A stretch of 6,636 nucleotides of DNA from Hyphomicrobiales bacterium. GTDB taxonomy: Bacteria > Pseudomonadota > Alphaproteobacteria > Rhizobiales > HXMU1428-3. Below are positions 5,750 to 6,636 of this stretch, one piece after another. The DNA lies in NCBI GenBank assembly GCA_021775385.1, contig JAJFHW010000038.1, positions 1 to 6,636 of the forward strand, given 5' to 3'. A program made the translations under genes and the position numbers. The notes beneath the pieces were generated by a model, which saw nothing but the letters and a program-made list of their open reading frames with translations, was not told the DNA's origin and searched no databases. Within the stretch, counting starts at the first letter, position 1. Each line of letters begins with the position of its first letter.

Positions 5750-6463
5750 ATGCGTCCAAGTAAACGTCAAAATGATGAAATGCGCCGTGTATCAATAGAA
5801 CGCGCGGTTTCCCTTCATGCTGAAGGGTCCTGCATGATAAAATTTGGAAATACGCATGTTTTATGCACAGCGTCTCTTGAAGAGAGAATTCCACCCTGGT
5901 TGAAGGGCAAAGGGCAGGGCTGGGTAACAGCTGAATATGGCATGCGTCCTCGTTCAACTTCAGACAGAATGCGCCGCGAAGCAAGTGCTGGCAAACAATC
6001 CGGCCGCACTCAAGAAATCCAGCGCCTTATCGGCAGATCTCTTAGAGCTGTAGTTGATATGAAAGAACTAGGAGAGCGCCAGATTTCAGTTGATTGTGAT
6101 GTCATCCAAGCAGATGGCGGCACAAGAACAGCCTCTATTACAGGCGCTTGGGTTGCTTTGTATGATTGCATTGAGTGGATGCGTGCAAGAGATATGGTCA
6201 CAGGTGATGTTTTAACCGGCCAGGTGGCAGCCATTTCATGCGGCATTTATAAAGGTCAGGAAGTGCTAGATCTTGACTATCCAGAAGATAGTGATGCTGA
6301 AGCCGACGCTAACTTTGTCATGACAGACAAGCAAGGTATTGTCGAAATTCAAGGCACAGCTGAAGCAGATCCTTTTTCAGAAGAGCAATTTACTGAACTT
6401 ATGCGCTTAGCGAAAAAAGGCATCGGTGAATTAGCCAATTTGCAAAAAATAACGGTTAGTTAG
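5750..6463 (+). CDS. rph: Ribonuclease PH
   Basis: Phosphorolytic 3'-to-5' exoribonuclease that trims nucleotides after the CCA end of tRNA precursors and helps degrade structured RNA; it works as a ring-shaped hexamer in the cytoplasm. At 237 residues it is full length (E. coli 238). Residues seen: MRPSKR start, HAEGS (23-27), VLCTASLEE (37-45), the [17 protein letters not shown] stretch (54-70) with RNA- and phosphate-contacting arginines, Arg86 in [20 protein letters not shown], the phosphate loop [13 protein letters not shown] (121-133, Thr125 and Arg126), and the metal/catalytic acidic residues in [16 protein letters not shown] (Asp180, Asp186), then [12 protein letters not shown]. The ATG at 5750 is preceded by AGAGGT with a slightly short spacing of 4-5 nt. 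It is divergent from hrcA. There is no terminator just downstream, in keeping with cotranscription with a following gene. Confidence 0.97.
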   Translation: MRPSKRQNDEMRRVSIERAVSLHAEGSCMIKFGNTHVLCTASLEERIPPWLKGKGQGWVTAEYGMRPRSTSDRMRREASAGKQSGRTQEIQRLIGRSLRAVVDMKELGERQISVDCDVIQADGGTRTASITGAWVALYDCIEWMRARDMVTGDVLTGQVAAISCGIYKGQEVLDLDYPEDSDAEADANFVMTDKQGIVEIQGTAEADPFSEEQFTELMRLAKKGIGELANLQKITVS

Positions 6464-6636
6464 CGCGGATGCTTTGTGGGTATCAGAAATGCCACTAAAA
6501 AAGCGCGGTTGACAGGCCCATCAAGAGTAGACAACTGAAACGTCACTAAAAATTCGCTATATGAAGAAGGAGTTCAGCCTTTTTTGTCCTTCAGTTGCTC
6601 ACCAGCAACCGGGCTAAGGCTGAGGGACATGACGCC
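6464..6636. other. Region after rph, no gene identified; possible start of rdgB at the edge
   Basis: No protein of recognisable kind is visible. rph is commonly followed by rdgB (XTP pyrophosphatase) in this group. An ATG at 6629 with AAGG 9 nt before it (6616-6619) could be that start, but only 8 nt remain. Alternatively, a minus-strand frame open from the edge to a TGA at 6574 could be the last 20 codons of a convergent gene. A CTATAT (6557-6562) resembles an alphaproteobacterial -10, but lacks a clear -35. The choice cannot be made from this window. Confidence 0.35.
6575..6628 (+). other. GC-rich foldable segment with two competing stems
   Basis: CAGCCTT (6575-6581) is complementary to AAGGCTG (6616-6622), and GTCCTTCAG (6586-6594) is complementary to CTGAGGGAC (6620-6628, one G-T wobble). 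The two stems share bases 6620-6622, so they exclude each other at that edge. Inside both sits a perfect TTGCT-CACC-AGCAA hairpin (6595-6608). From 6586 to the window end G+C is 31 of 51, clearly above the surroundings. It could be a leader structure covering the ribosome site of a gene starting at 6629, or the edge of a structured RNA. Confidence 0.4.

Noticed and set aside
6509..6514. Perfect TTGACA as a promoter -35
   Set aside because: No -10-like hexamer stands 16-18 nt downstream.
6584..6636. TTG-started frame open to the right edge
   Set aside because: GAAGGAG lies 11 nt before it, but the 17 residues resemble nothing known, and the same stretch is open in another frame on the minus strand; too short to call.

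Overview
The window comes from an AT-rich bacterial chromosome, by eye about 40% G+C. It most likely belongs to an alphaproteobacterium. The evidence is the arrangement rph <-> hrcA-grpE (rph divergent from hrcA, grpE downstream of hrcA), the alphaproteobacterial look of GrpE and HrcA, and a tandem pair of palindromes with the AAAAGTGG..CCGGTTTT core typical of intergenic repeats in Rhizobiales-type genomes. Genus cannot be read from the sequence.

Left part (2-2903, + strand): the 3' seven-eighths of glpD (aerobic FAD-dependent glycerol-3-phosphate dehydrogenase, cut by the window edge), then 58 nt later a complete glpK (glycerol kinase). GlpK turns glycerol into sn-glycerol 3-phosphate and GlpD oxidises that to dihydroxyacetone phosphate, feeding electrons to quinone. 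They look like the end of one glycerol-catabolism operon.

Middle (2904-3493): 590 nt with no credible gene. It holds two tandem palindromic repeats, a third imperfect palindrome, a patch of short GCGT-containing direct repeats, and a strong symmetrical hairpin that can terminate both glpK (+) and grpE (-).

Right part: grpE (3494-4252, -) and hrcA (4499-5566, -), the nucleotide-exchange factor of DnaK and the heat-shock repressor, separated by an unusually long 246-nt gap with its own promoter-like sequence and several small dyads. Divergent from hrcA is rph (5750-6463, +), RNase PH. The last 173 nt are non-coding as far as visible, ending in a GC-rich foldable segment. By usual synteny rdgB would follow, and an ATG at 6629 could be its start, but only 8 nt are visible.

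Most of the window is conserved housekeeping sequence. No defence system, mobile element with a transposase, CRISPR array or tRNA/rRNA was seen. The parts worth a second look are the intergenic repeats, the G7 tract near the end of grpE, the long grpE leader, the missing allosteric residues of GlpK, and the structured right edge.
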